A DNA stretch of 64,000 bases from Cupriavidus pauculus (GTDB taxonomy: Bacteria; Pseudomonadota; Gammaproteobacteria; Burkholderiales; Burkholderiaceae). Location of the stretch: positions 124,001 to 188,000 of the forward strand of contig NZ_CP033971.1 of NCBI RefSeq assembly GCF_003854935.1, written 5' to 3'. Both the position numbers and the translations under genes were made by a program. The notes beneath the pieces were generated by a model that saw only the letters and a program-made list of their open reading frames with translations, made no database searches and had not been told where the DNA came from. Of the stretch, positions 36,937 to 45,765 are shown one piece after another. How positions within the stretch are numbered: the stretch's first letter is position 1; each line of letters starts with the position of its first letter.

Positions 36937-37128
36937 ATGCTTCGTTGCCCAAAATTTGACGTAGCCATTGACTGGCGCGGTACGCTGCGCAAGTTGGCGA
37001 AAGTGATGTTCGGGAAAGACGGGTCGCTGTACGTCATGTTCCCCGGTTTTCGAAATTCCCTTGGCATCGCTTCCCACCTCGTGATGCCGGCCGCTCCGTC
37101 GCCCCCGCTTTCCGCTCGCTGCGCATAA
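36937..37128 (+). CDS. short hypothetical protein, possibly truncated
   Basis: A 63-codon frame whose middle part, DVAIDWRGTLRKLAKVMFGKDGSLYVMFPGF, looks like a genuine small beta domain; the last part (PAAPSPPLSARCA) does not, and may be out-of-context readthrough caused by truncation. No ribosome binding site is evident before the ATG. It is between the recombinase remnant and the complete recombinase. Function unknown; treat as a possible gene fragment. Confidence 0.35.
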   Translation: MLRCPKFDVAIDWRGTLRKLAKVMFGKDGSLYVMFPGFRNSLGIASHLVMPAAPSPPLSARCA

Positions 37129-37199
37129 AAACGTCGCTACAGAGATAAGAGTTATTATCTCGGTACCGCTATCTTGGTACGTAACTCGCTTCGCACAAA

Positions 37200-38873
37200 A
37201 TGCCCCGACGCCTCACTATTCCCGATGGCCTGCCCGACCCCGCCGCCCTTGCCGCGCTGCGCGCCTGGTACGAGGGCGCTTCCTCGCGTGAGGCGGCAGA
37301 CCGCTACCTACGTGATCGGATTGCCGATGGCCAATCGGCTAGAGGCATCGTTGGCGCGATCCGGCGCCAGCTCGTTCAGTATGCCCGGCAGCGCCGGCGC
37401 CACGATCTGGCGGACATCTTCGTGTGCTCCACAACCGAGCGCGTGGGTTACGCCCGGGCCGCCGCGGCAGCCATCGAGCAACTGCGTGTGACCGCAGCGC
37501 CTTCGCCGCAGATCAGCGATGCTGTGGCACAGTGGCTGCCAGCGCGCGCGGTACGCGCCCTGCAGGCCGCTGGCATCACCAACCTGGCCGACCTTACCGT
37601 TCGTATCCCCCGCCGGCGACAGTGGTGGACCGCCGTCCCGGGCCTCGGACCCGCCAGCGCCCGCCAGATCGAGGCGTTCTTTGCCACACACCCGGCGCTT
37701 ACCGAGCGCGCCCGCGCCTTGGTCGTCGCCGATCGAAAGCCCATCGTGACGCCGTGGGAACACCTGCGGCTGCCCCACGAGGTTGACGGCTCCGCCGGCG
37801 CCTTCCGCGCTCCGCTGTCGACCTGCATCCTGGGCGTGGACAACGATTACGAGGCCATCCAAGCCTGGCTGGCCCTCCACGAATCCTCGGCCACGCAGCG
37901 CGCCTACCGCAAGGAAGCCGAACGGCTGATCCTGTGGGCCATCGTCGCGCGAGGGAAGGCCCTTTCATCCTTGACGACCAAGGACGCGACCGACTATCGG
38001 GCATTTTTACGCAGGCCCACGCCGCGCGAGCGCTGGGTCGGACCACCACGGCCACGCACGTCGCCGGACTGGCGCCCGTTTGTCGATAACCTCTCGGCGC
38101 GCTCAGTCGCGCATGCGCTGGCCGTCCTCAGCGCGCTGTTCCGCTGGCTGGTGGAACAGCGCTATGTGCTTGCCAACCCCTTTGCGGGTATCAAGGTGCG
38201 CGGCAGCCAGCGTGCCATGGCCGTGGAAACTACCCATGCCTTCACCGAAGGAGAATGGCTGCTGGTGCGCACCATCGCCAACGGTCTCGAGTGGTCGTAC
38301 GGCTGGCAAGCCGCGGCCGCACAGCGGCTTCGTTTTCTGCTGGATTTCGGATACGCCACGGGACTGCGGATCAGCGAACTGGCCAATGCCGCGTTGCGTC
38401 ACCTCGACGTCGACGCCGCAGGCGATCACTGGCTGCACCTGGTTGGCAAAGGTGGCAAGCCCGCTAGGGTCACATTGACGCCCTTGGCGCGGGCAGCGCT
38501 GGAACGCTACCTGCTGGAGCGCGGGCTCCCTGTCAGCCGTGCTCGCTGGAACCCCGATATGCCATTAATCGGTAGCCTGGATGGTGGCGAAGCCGGCATT
38601 ACGCCTCTGCGCCTGTGGGAAGTCATGCGCCGATTCTTCAGGCTTGCGGCGCACATCATCGAAGGCGATCATCCACCTTTGGCAGAGAAGCTCCGGCGGG
38701 CGACACCACACTGGATGCGGCACACCCACGCGACCCACGCGCTGGCAAAGGGCGTCGAACTGAGCGCTGTGCGCGACAACCTGCGCCACGCCTCAATTTC
38801 AACCACGTCCATCTACTTGCATACCGATGACGTCAAGCGGACGCGGCAGTTCGGCCAGGCATTCGCTGCCTGA
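37200..38873 (+). CDS. tyrosine recombinase (phage integrase family) with N-terminal extension
   Basis: A 557-residue site-specific recombinase. Residues 1-190 are an N-terminal extension of the DUF3701 kind (LAALRAWYEGASSREAADRY, and helix-hairpin-helix-like GLGPASARQIEAFFA), residues about 210-330 the SAM-like core-binding domain and 345-550 the catalytic domain. The catalytic set is visible: Arg in TGLRISELANAAL, His-x-x-Arg in HWMRHTHATHAL and the tyrosine in STTSIYLHTD. It is intact and probably active. The family cuts and joins att-like sites; a 15-bp direct repeat stands just downstream, and a dead copy upstream. Confidence 0.93.
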   Translation: MPRRLTIPDGLPDPAALAALRAWYEGASSREAADRYLRDRIADGQSARGIVGAIRRQLVQYARQRRRHDLADIFVCSTTERVGYARAAAAAIEQLRVTAAPSPQISDAVAQWLPARAVRALQAAGITNLADLTVRIPRRRQWWTAVPGLGPASARQIEAFFATHPALTERARALVVADRKPIVTPWEHLRLPHEVDGSAGAFRAPLSTCILGVDNDYEAIQAWLALHESSATQRAYRKEAERLILWAIVARGKALSSLTTKDATDYRAFLRRPTPRERWVGPPRPRTSPDWRPFVDNLSARSVAHALAVLSALFRWLVEQRYVLANPFAGIKVRGSQRAMAVETTHAFTEGEWLLVRTIANGLEWSYGWQAAAAQRLRFLLDFGYATGLRISELANAALRHLDVDAAGDHWLHLVGKGGKPARVTLTPLARAALERYLLERGLPVSRARWNPDMPLIGSLDGGEAGITPLRLWEVMRRFFRLAAHIIEGDHPPLAEKLRRATPHWMRHTHATHALAKGVELSAVRDNLRHASISTTSIYLHTDDVKRTRQFGQAFAA

Positions 38874-39018
38874 ATCGCTTTTTCAAGAGGGTGCCGTGAG
38901 TACGAAATGCAAGGAGATGGCAGCGCTGGCCGTCTGACCGCGCGTCTTGGCGCCCGGCAGGCGCTACTGACGGAGTAGCTCACGCAAAGCGCCGTCGTCG
39001 GCCCGACAGCCTGAAATG
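38874..39018. other. intergenic region after integrase
   Basis: No gene is seen. The bases form the left part of a possible recombination region with the 15-bp direct repeat that follows. Confidence 0.35.
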
Positions 39019-39033
39019 CGCCAGATTTTGCAC
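39019..39033. repeat. 15-bp direct repeat, copy 1 (possible att-type site)
   Basis: CGCCAGATTTTGCAC, an exact copy of 39104-39118, both followed by a GGAA-type extension. It lies about 150 bases after the integrase stop. Confidence 0.7.
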
Positions 39034-39103
39034 CGGAAGGAGTGCAACCGAGAAAATTGCGACCGCACAACGCATTGATATATAAGAAGAATTCAGACCA
39101 AAC

Positions 39104-39118
39104 CGCCAGATTTTGCAC
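39104..39118. repeat. 15-bp direct repeat, copy 2
   Basis: Exact second copy of CGCCAGATTTTGCAC, 85 bases after the first in the same orientation, separated by an AT-rich spacer (ATTGATATATAAGAAGAATT). Compatible with recombinase arm or core sites. Confidence 0.7.
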
Positions 39119-39201
39119 GGAAAGTACGATAGCCCCTAGCCTGGCAATCCAAAGCAAAAGGCGGCGCACCGTCGCGCCGCCCCTCACCCGGACGCCAACC
39201 C

Positions 39202-41385
39202 TCAGGCTTCCAGCTTCATCGGCATCGACCGGCGTCGTGACCGCGTTGCCTTGTACAGCGCATGCGCCACGGCAGGCGCCACTGGCCCAAGCGACACCTC
39301 GCCGCAGCCCTGCGGCGGACGGTCGCTATCGACGATCACTACCTCGATCTTCGGCATTTCGGCCAGGCGCAACAACGGATAGTCGTGGAAATTGCTCTGC
39401 TGCACCACGCCGCCCTTGAACGTGATCTCGCTATTGAGCGTATTCGTCAATGCAAAGCCGATGCCGCCCTCGATGTTAGCGCGGATCAGGTTCGGATTGA
39501 TCGCCCTGCCGCACTCCACCGCGCACACCACCCGCTTCACGCTGAATGACTTGCCCGCGCGCTTCAGCTCCAGCGCCATCGCCACGTAGGTCTGGAATGC
39601 CTCCCCGCGCCCCGTGTAGAGATTGAACGTGAAGGCGCGCGTGACGTTGGCCTGGGGCTTGCGATCCCAGTTGGCAGCCTTTGCCGCCGCATCGAGCGTG
39701 CGCAGCGCCAGGGGATTGTGGGCCAGCAATACACGCCGGTAGCGGTACGGATCCATGCCTGCCGCATCGGCCATCTCGTTGACGAAGCTCTCCAGCATGA
39801 AAATGCTCGATGTCGAACCCACGCTGCGCATGAAGCTGACCGGAATCGGCTGCTTCACGTCGATCATGTCGACCTTGAGGTTCGGCACGCGGTAGACGCA
39901 GTCGTAGATGGCTTCGAGCATCGTTTCGTCCCAGCCGCCATTCTTCGCCATGCGATCGGCCTTGATGACGCCGTAGAGCGACTGCCCCGTCAGGCGCGCG
40001 TGCATGGCCACCGGCATGCCCTTGTCGTCCAGTACGGCGCGGAAGCGGCCCGAGACGCCGGGGCGATAGAAGCCGTGCCGGATATCGTCCTCGCGCGAGC
40101 GGATCACCTTGACCGGCTTGCCGACCGCGGCCGAGGCGCGCGCGGCATGGATCACGAAATCCGGCAGGAACTTGCGCCCGAAGCTGCCGCCCAGGAATGT
40201 CGTGTGAACGATCACGGTCTCCGGCTTGCGGCTATACAGCTTGCCTAGTGCGTTGCGCACGAAATCCTGGCCCTGGATCGGCCCCCAGACCTCGATCGCA
40301 TCGTCGCGCACATGCACCGTGGCGTTCACCGACTCCATCGTCGCGTGCACGATGTACGGCGTGTGGTAGTCGGCCTCCACGATCCGCCCGCCCGCAGACA
40401 GTGCCGCGTCGGCATCGCCGAGCCGGGTGGCGACAACCGCCTCCGGCGCACCGAGCGCAGCCTGGCGTGCGGCCATGATGTTGTCGCTGTCCAGGTCTTT
40501 CGCCGCGCCCGGATCGATATCGAGCTCCAGCGCGTCGGCGCCCTTCTTTGCCAGCCAGTAGCTTGTCGCGACGACAATTGCCGCGTCGGGGGCCCGCACC
40601 ACGGCCTTGACGCCAGGCATCGCCTGGACCGCGTCGGCATTGCGGATGCCGGTGACCTTGCCGGTCACGGTGGGCGGCATCTTCAGGGCGCCGTACAGCA
40701 TGTCCGGCACTCTGACGTCGATGCCGAACTCGGCCGAACCGTCGACCTTGGCCGGCGTATCGAGGCGCAGCAGGTCCTTGCCGATCAGCTGGTGCGCCGC
40801 CTCGTTCTTGAGGCGCGGCGTCGGATTCAGCGGCAGCTTCGCTGCTTCCAGGGCCAGTTCGCCATAGGAGAACGAGCGCCCGGTGGCGCCGTGATACACG
40901 CGGCCCTTGTCGGTATGACACTGCCCGGGCCGTACCTGCAGCCGCTTTGCCGCCGTCATCATCAGCACTTCGCGCGCCTGCGCGCCGGCAATGCGCAGGC
41001 GCTGGTAGAACAGCGTGGCCGACATCGACGCGCCGACGAACTGCTGCGGATCTTCATACGCCGCCCCCGTGCGGTAGGCATCGCGCCCGGTGACGAACGT
41101 CACGGTGATGTTCTGCCAGTCCGCGTCGAGTTCGTCTGCGAGGACCTGCGGCATGCCGGTGTAGACCCCCTGCCCGCACTCGCACTGCGACAGGCCGAGC
41201 GTGATCTTGCCGTTCGGCTCGATCCAGATCCAGTCGGTTATCTCGTGGGTGCCGTGGGGGCCGCTGTCGACGGTGCGGCTGGCCAGCGCCGGCAGCGGGA
41301 TGCACAAAGCGCCCGCCAGCGCCGCACTGCCCTTGAGGAAGCCGCGCCGCGCGGGGCTCGCCAGGATCTCACTTTGCTGCGGCAT
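39202..41385 (-). CDS. molybdenum hydroxylase large subunit (isoquinoline 1-oxidoreductase beta-like)
   Basis: A 727-residue protein of the xanthine-oxidase superfamily, IorB type. It opens with a twin-arginine signal ([20 protein letters not shown]), so it is exported folded with its partner. Segments for the molybdopterin-cytosine cofactor include [27 protein letters not shown]-like ([16 protein letters not shown]) and [14 protein letters not shown], and the catalytic glutamate is in [20 protein letters not shown] near the C-terminus. Such enzymes hydroxylate N-heteroaromatics or oxidise aldehydes using water. It overlaps the small-subunit gene by 17 bases. Confidence 0.92.
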   Translation of the reverse strand: MPQQSEILASPARRGFLKGSAALAGALCIPLPALASRTVDSGPHGTHEITDWIWIEPNGKITLGLSQCECGQGVYTGMPQVLADELDADWQNITVTFVTGRDAYRTGAAYEDPQQFVGASMSATLFYQRLRIAGAQAREVLMMTAAKRLQVRPGQCHTDKGRVYHGATGRSFSYGELALEAAKLPLNPTPRLKNEAAHQLIGKDLLRLDTPAKVDGSAEFGIDVRVPDMLYGALKMPPTVTGKVTGIRNADAVQAMPGVKAVVRAPDAAIVVATSYWLAKKGADALELDIDPGAAKDLDSDNIMAARQAALGAPEAVVATRLGDADAALSAGGRIVEADYHTPYIVHATMESVNATVHVRDDAIEVWGPIQGQDFVRNALGKLYSRKPETVIVHTTFLGGSFGRKFLPDFVIHAARASAAVGKPVKVIRSREDDIRHGFYRPGVSGRFRAVLDDKGMPVAMHARLTGQSLYGVIKADRMAKNGGWDETMLEAIYDCVYRVPNLKVDMIDVKQPIPVSFMRSVGSTSSIFMLESFVNEMADAAGMDPYRYRRVLLAHNPLALRTLDAAAKAANWDRKPQANVTRAFTFNLYTGRGEAFQTYVAMALELKRAGKSFSVKRVVCAVECGRAINPNLIRANIEGGIGFALTNTLNSEITFKGGVVQQSNFHDYPLLRLAEMPKIEVVIVDSDRPPQGCGEVSLGPVAPAVAHALYKATRSRRRSMPMKLEA

Positions 41386-41809
41386 GGATGGCCTCCCGGA
41401 TGCGGTGATAGGTGGCGCAGCGGCACAGGTTGGTCACGGCCGCGTCGATTTCCTTGTCGGTGGGGTGCGGGTTCTGCTTGAGCAGCGCGCTGACCGCCAT
41501 CACCATGCCCGACTGGCAGTAGCCGCATTGCGGCACATCCTTGGCGATCCACGCCTGCTGCACCTTCGACGATCGGTCGGGCGACAGGCCTTCGATCGTG
41601 GTGACGCTGCGCCCCGCCACGCTGGACACCGGCGTCACGCACGACCGCTGCGCCTGCCCGTCGACGTGGACGGTGCATGCCCCGCATGCGCCGATGCCGC
41701 AGCCGTACTTGGTGCCGGTCATCCCGGCGTCGTCGCGTATCACCCACAGCAGCGGCGTATCGCCGTCGCCACCGAAGTGCGTCGCCTGCCCGTTCAACAC
41801 AAAGTCCAT
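41369..41809 (-). CDS. (2Fe-2S) small subunit of molybdenum hydroxylase (IorA-like)
   Basis: A 146-residue two-cluster ferredoxin-type subunit. The plant-type cluster ligands are in [17 protein letters not shown] (about 38-54) and the second cluster ligands in [11 protein letters not shown] (about 95-105) and [15 protein letters not shown] (about 128-142). It passes electrons from the molybdenum subunit encoded just downstream. The ATG at 41809 gives MDFVLNGQ, the normal start. No cytochrome or MoCo chaperone (CoxF/XdhC-type) gene is next to it in the window. It lies 129 bases after a Bug receptor gene of the same strand. Confidence 0.93.
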   Translation of the reverse strand: MDFVLNGQATHFGGDGDTPLLWVIRDDAGMTGTKYGCGIGACGACTVHVDGQAQRSCVTPVSSVAGRSVTTIEGLSPDRSSKVQQAWIAKDVPQCGYCQSGMVMAVSALLKQNPHPTDKEIDAAVTNLCRCATYHRIREAIHAAAK

Positions 41810-41938
41810 GATTGCCTCGCTTTGTCCTCGCCAGTGCGAGAAAAGACGGCCGCAGGCCACCGCGCACTGCGCGCGGTGCGGCCGGTACGACTCGAAAATC
41901 GGATGGGATGGCGCCGCCTGGGCGCCCGGATGGTGCCG

Positions 41939-42976
41939 CTAGTCCGGCGTGATGTGGTAGGTGCGGATCAGCGTGGCCCACGACGCGGTTTCATCGCGAA
42001 TACGCGTGGCCAGTGCTTCTGGCGTGCTCGCCACGGGCTCCAGGCCCTGGCGCTGCAGATCGCTGCGGATCACCGGCGTGGCGAACAGTGTCTGGACGTC
42101 GACGGCAAGCGCATCGGCCAGCGGCCTGGGCGTGGCCGATGGCAGCAGCAGCGCGTACCACGAACTCACATCGATACCGGGCATGCCCTGCTCTGCCAGC
42201 GACCGCACATCGGGCGCGGCCGGCGAGCGCTTCGACTGCGTCACCGCAATCGCACGCAAGGCCCCGGACTGCACGAACGGCGCCAGCGTGGGCCACGTGC
42301 CGAACAGCATGGGCACCTGGCCGCCCACCACGTCGTTGACGGCCTGCGTCGTGCCCTTGTACGGCACGTGCAGCATGCTCGCCCCTGCCTTGTGGTGAAA
42401 CAGTTCGCCCGCCAGATGCAGGCCGCTGCCGACGCCGGGGCTGGCATAGCCCAGCGGCTTTCCGGCCTGGTCCGCCAGCTTCGCCAGCGCAACCAGTTCC
42501 GGCACGGTGCGCGCCTTGACCGACGGATGCACGGCCAGCACGTTGGGAGAACTGGCCAGCAGGGACACCGGGCGGAAATCACGCGCCACGTTATAGGAAA
42601 GCGCCGGAAACAGCGTGGGATTGATGGTCAGGTTGCCGGCCGGCACCACCAGCCAGGTGCAGCCATCGCCAGCCGCGCGCCTCACCGCATCGATACCGAT
42701 ATTGCCGTTGGCGCCGGGCTTGTTGTCGACGACGATGGACGTGCCCTGGCGCTGCTGCAGCCCCATGGAAAGCGTGCGGGCCAGCTGGTCGGCCGCACCG
42801 CCGGCCGGAAACGGCACGACGATCCGCACGCTCGCGCAGGAGCCGGCATGCGCCGTGCCGGCCACGGCGACGGCTGCCATCGCCGCCACCGCTGCGCCCA
42901 GCCACCGCCGGGGCCGCTGCCAAGCCTTCGCCCTCTGATTCGCCTTCTGATTCGCGGTCTGGCTGCGTTGCTGCAT
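41939..42976 (-). CDS. Bug-family (TctC-like) periplasmic substrate-binding protein
   Basis: A 345-residue exported receptor. The N-terminus is long and basic (MQQRSQTANQKANQRAKAWQ) before the hydrophobic core AAVAAMAAVAVAGTAHAG, then the mature Bug domain: VRIVVPFPAGGAADQLA, VDNKPGANGNIGID and LHVPYKGTTQAVNDVVGGQ. AGGAAGA precedes the ATG at 42976 by 5 bases. It is 52 bases after the IclR gene at 43029 and upstream of the molybdenum hydroxylase pair; I infer it delivers the aromatic or heteroaromatic acid handled by this regulon. Confidence 0.92.
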   Translation of the reverse strand: MQQRSQTANQKANQRAKAWQRPRRWLGAAVAAMAAVAVAGTAHAGSCASVRIVVPFPAGGAADQLARTLSMGLQQRQGTSIVVDNKPGANGNIGIDAVRRAAGDGCTWLVVPAGNLTINPTLFPALSYNVARDFRPVSLLASSPNVLAVHPSVKARTVPELVALAKLADQAGKPLGYASPGVGSGLHLAGELFHHKAGASMLHVPYKGTTQAVNDVVGGQVPMLFGTWPTLAPFVQSGALRAIAVTQSKRSPAAPDVRSLAEQGMPGIDVSSWYALLLPSATPRPLADALAVDVQTLFATPVIRSDLQRQGLEPVASTPEALATRIRDETASWATLIRTYHITPD

Positions 42977-43028
42977 GCTCTTCCTGCCTGTCCCTTCGAT
43001 CGTGACGATCGCTACCGTCGTGTTGTCA

Positions 43029-43847
43029 TTAGCTGGCCACCATGCCTTCCGGCATGGGCCGGTAATCCAGCAGGCGCGATAGCTCGGCTGCCGCCTCCCG
43101 CACCCTTTCCACCATCGGTTCCAGCAGCGCCGGATCGATCCGTGCCGCCGGAATCGTCGCGCCGAGTGCGGCCACCACGCGCCGGGTACGATCCCGCACC
43201 GGCGCGGCAATGGTCGAGATACTCGCCTCGAAGAACCCTTCGTGCAGCACGTAGCCGCGCTGGCGGTCACGCTGCACCATCTCGTACAACTCTTCCACCG
43301 TGCGCGGCGTGCTCTCCGAGAACACTTCTAGCCGCGACTCCGGATACAGCTCGCGCAGCTCCGACAGCGCCAGGTCTTCCAGCAGCACGCGGCCCAGCAC
43401 CGTGGCATGCGCCGGCAGGCGCGTACCGACATTGACCGTACTCGTGAACGGCCGGGCTGCCACCGACTTGGCCACGTACACGATGGACCGGCCATCGCGC
43501 ACCACGAGATTGCACGGGTAGTGAATCTCGTCACGCAGCCTGTCCAGCAGCGGCCGGCCCAGTTCGGTCAGCTCCAGCGAGGCCAGGTAGTCGAAACCGA
43601 GCCGCAGCACCGCCATCCCCAGGCGAAACTCCCGCCCGCCGTCCGTGCGCTCCACGAACCCCATCATTTCCAGGGTGGCCAGCAGCCGGAACACCGTCGA
43701 ACGCGGCACCTGCAGCCGCCGCGCCAGTTCCGCCGCCGACAGCGTGCGGTCCTTGCTGCTGAACTCGCCCAGCAGCCTGAGCCCGCGCTCCAGACCCGGC
43801 ACGATGTACTTGTCCTGCGTCTCCTCCGTGGGAGTGGCTTTACTCAT
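43029..43847 (-). CDS. IclR-family transcriptional regulator (copy 1)
   Basis: A 272-residue IclR regulator: winged HTH at about 20-85 (AAELARRLQVPRSTVFRLLATLE) and effector-binding domain at about 95-265, with the signature GYVLHEGFFEASISTIAAPV. It belongs to the PobR/PcaR-like aromatic group. It is a close paralogue of the IclR at 52562-53425, sharing long identical stretches in both domains. The ATG at 43847 follows a GAGAGAGA stretch; the open frame to 43931 is not needed. A palindromic site lies 117 bases upstream (43964-43981). Confidence 0.94.
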   Translation of the reverse strand: MSKATPTEETQDKYIVPGLERGLRLLGEFSSKDRTLSAAELARRLQVPRSTVFRLLATLEMMGFVERTDGGREFRLGMAVLRLGFDYLASLELTELGRPLLDRLRDEIHYPCNLVVRDGRSIVYVAKSVAARPFTSTVNVGTRLPAHATVLGRVLLEDLALSELRELYPESRLEVFSESTPRTVEELYEMVQRDRQRGYVLHEGFFEASISTIAAPVRDRTRRVVAALGATIPAARIDPALLEPMVERVREAAAELSRLLDYRPMPEGMVAS

Positions 43848-43963
43848 GGTCTCTCTCTGCTTGACGTTCGGTTTGCCAATGAACAGCAACGGGTCGATAT
43901 AACACGCTTCGCGCTGCCCCATGCACCCCAAGGTACATGGCCATTTCCAAACACTAGCAGAAT

Positions 43964-43981
43964 AGTTCCATATATAAAACT
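43964..43981. promoter_or_regulatory. candidate IclR operator A
   Basis: AGTTCCATATATAAAACT is an imperfect palindrome that aligns with three other sites in the window (56252, 57268, 57671). It stands upstream of IclR copy 1. Confidence 0.65.
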
Positions 43982-44090
43982 ACGATCCACAATAGGGACA
44001 ACTGCACTGTAGGACTTCTGTGTTGATGACTCAACTTAAGGAAAACCCTGACGGGACGCGGCAGGCCCCTTAAACAGCACCAGAAGAGCG

Positions 44091-44127
44091 AAAAAACCCT
44101 GCACGCCGGGAAAGTCGGCAGCAGGGC
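44091..44127 (-). terminator. intrinsic terminator of the 12-gene operon
   Basis: Read on the minus strand, CCCTGC-GCCG..CGGC-GCAGGG folds into a two-part stem followed by TTTTTT, 48 bases after the MFS stop codon. Confidence 0.8.
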
Positions 44128-44174
44128 AAACGACGACAGGCAGGTCGGCGCCTGGAGGCCAGGCGCGATTTTCT

Positions 44175-45641
44175 TCAGATTTCCAGCTCTTCCAGGACCT
44201 GGCCCTTGGTTTCGATACCGAGGAAGAACACGGTGACGGCAGCCAGCAGCGGCACCACCGCCAGCCCGAGGAAGGCGGTGCTCAGGTTGCCGGTGCCGAT
44301 GGTGGAGGCGATGATGCCCGGGGCAAAGATTGCCGACACCTTGAGCCACGCGCCGCCGAGCCCGCACCCCATCGCCCGCACGCTGGTCGGGTAGAGTTCA
44401 GGCGTATAGACGTAGGCCGTGATGAATCCGCAGGCCAGGAAGCCCATCGCCAGCGCGCAGAACGTGGCCACCACATAGACCGACGATGCGTGGAACACGC
44501 CCGCCAGGATCAGCGACGCCGCGCACAATACGAACGAGACATTGATGACCGGCTTGCGGCCAACCTTGTCCACCACCAGCGCACAGACCAGCGACCCGAC
44601 CACGCCCAGTACCGAGGCACCCGCCGCCAGGTTCAGCGCCAGTTGCAGCGGCGCGTGGTAGACGGTCTTGTAGACGGTGGGCAGCCATGTGGACAGCCCG
44701 TACTGGATAAAGCCGCAGGTGGCCCACAGCATCCATACGGCCAGCGTGCGGCCCAGATACGCCTTGCCTACCAGGTCGCGCACCCGGCGGCGCGGATGCT
44801 TGCCCATCGCGTCGAACCTCGATGCATCGCCAACCGGTGCCAGCGGCTGCTTCGCACGCGCCTCGAACTGGCGCAGCGCGTCGTCGGCTTCCGCCAGGCG
44901 GCCCTTCTCGGCCAGCCAGCGCGGCGACTCCGGAATCACGCGGCGCAGCACGAAGAACAGCACCAGCGGCGCGCCGCCCAGGAAATACATCACTTCCCAG
45001 CCATAGCGCGGCACCAGCACGGCACCCATCGCATTTGAGACCATCAGCCCGATGGGGAACACGATCTCGTACAGCAGCACGAACCGGCCCCGGCCGTGGG
45101 CGCGCGTCACCTCGTTGATATAGGTGGCCGCCACCGGCAGTTCGCCGCCAAGCCCAAGGCCCTGCACGATGCGCAGCAACAGGAAGATCTCGAACGACGG
45201 CGCGAAGCCGCACGCCAGGCTCATCAGGCCGATGATGCCCGCGCTCCAGCCAATCGACCGCAGGCGGCCAAACCGTTCGGCCAGCGCCGGAAACAGCAGC
45301 GCACCCACCAGTTGCCCCACCGACGGGGCGGCGATCAGCAAGCCGATCTGGCCCGGCGACAGCGACCACTTGCCGATCAGCAGCGGCAGCGTGGCGGCAA
45401 TGGCGATCACGTCGAAGCCATCGAAAAACGTGGCCAGGCCGATCAGCAGCCGTGCCCGCACGTGCATCATGTTGCCGGGCATGCGCTCGATACGGGCGAC
45501 GATCTGCCCGCGTGTCACGGGCGTGGCCGCCTGGGTCTGGGATGGGGTGGCGGCCTCGCCGGCCGCTGCGCCGCCGTAGGCTACGGTGCCCGCCTGCGCG
45601 CCCTGCATCGAGGGCGCTGCGTCTTGTCTCTGAATCAACAC
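44175..45641 (-). CDS. MFS transporter, aromatic acid:H+ symporter type
   Basis: A 488-residue twelve-helix carrier. Residues 1-55 are a hydrophilic N-terminal tail, then the helices start at MHVRARLLIGLATFFDGFDV, whose DGFD is the typical AAHS-type start; the conserved loop AERFGRLRSIGWSAG follows TM2 and VDKVGRKPVINVSFV is the equivalent in the second half. These carriers import benzoate- or vanillate-like acids with protons. The GTG at 45641 has GGAAGAG 8 bases in front. Last gene of the operon; a terminator follows. Confidence 0.9.
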   Translation of the reverse strand: MLIQRQDAAPSMQGAQAGTVAYGGAAAGEAATPSQTQAATPVTRGQIVARIERMPGNMMHVRARLLIGLATFFDGFDVIAIAATLPLLIGKWSLSPGQIGLLIAAPSVGQLVGALLFPALAERFGRLRSIGWSAGIIGLMSLACGFAPSFEIFLLLRIVQGLGLGGELPVAATYINEVTRAHGRGRFVLLYEIVFPIGLMVSNAMGAVLVPRYGWEVMYFLGGAPLVLFFVLRRVIPESPRWLAEKGRLAEADDALRQFEARAKQPLAPVGDASRFDAMGKHPRRRVRDLVGKAYLGRTLAVWMLWATCGFIQYGLSTWLPTVYKTVYHAPLQLALNLAAGASVLGVVGSLVCALVVDKVGRKPVINVSFVLCAASLILAGVFHASSVYVVATFCALAMGFLACGFITAYVYTPELYPTSVRAMGCGLGGAWLKVSAIFAPGIIASTIGTGNLSTAFLGLAVVPLLAAVTVFFLGIETKGQVLEELEI

Positions 45642-45765
45642 GGGTATCTCTTCCGGAATCGTGTAGGGCAGTCACCCGCGTGGCCGCTTCGTCCCTGAAC
45701 GTGCGACTCTGCCATGGCGGCGGGCAGTCTTCGTTGCCGCGCCTGTCACGGCACGGCGGGGTCCG

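Noticed and set aside
41858-41878. Terminator after the Bug gene
   Set aside because: CACCGCGC-ACTGC-GCGCGGTG is a good stem, but the T-rich stretch on the minus strand is about 14 bases away, so it may as well be chance in GC-rich DNA.
43848-43931. Extended N-terminus of IclR copy 1
   Set aside because: Not shared with IclR copy 2 and lies close to operator A; the ATG at 43847 has a purine-rich ribosome binding site.
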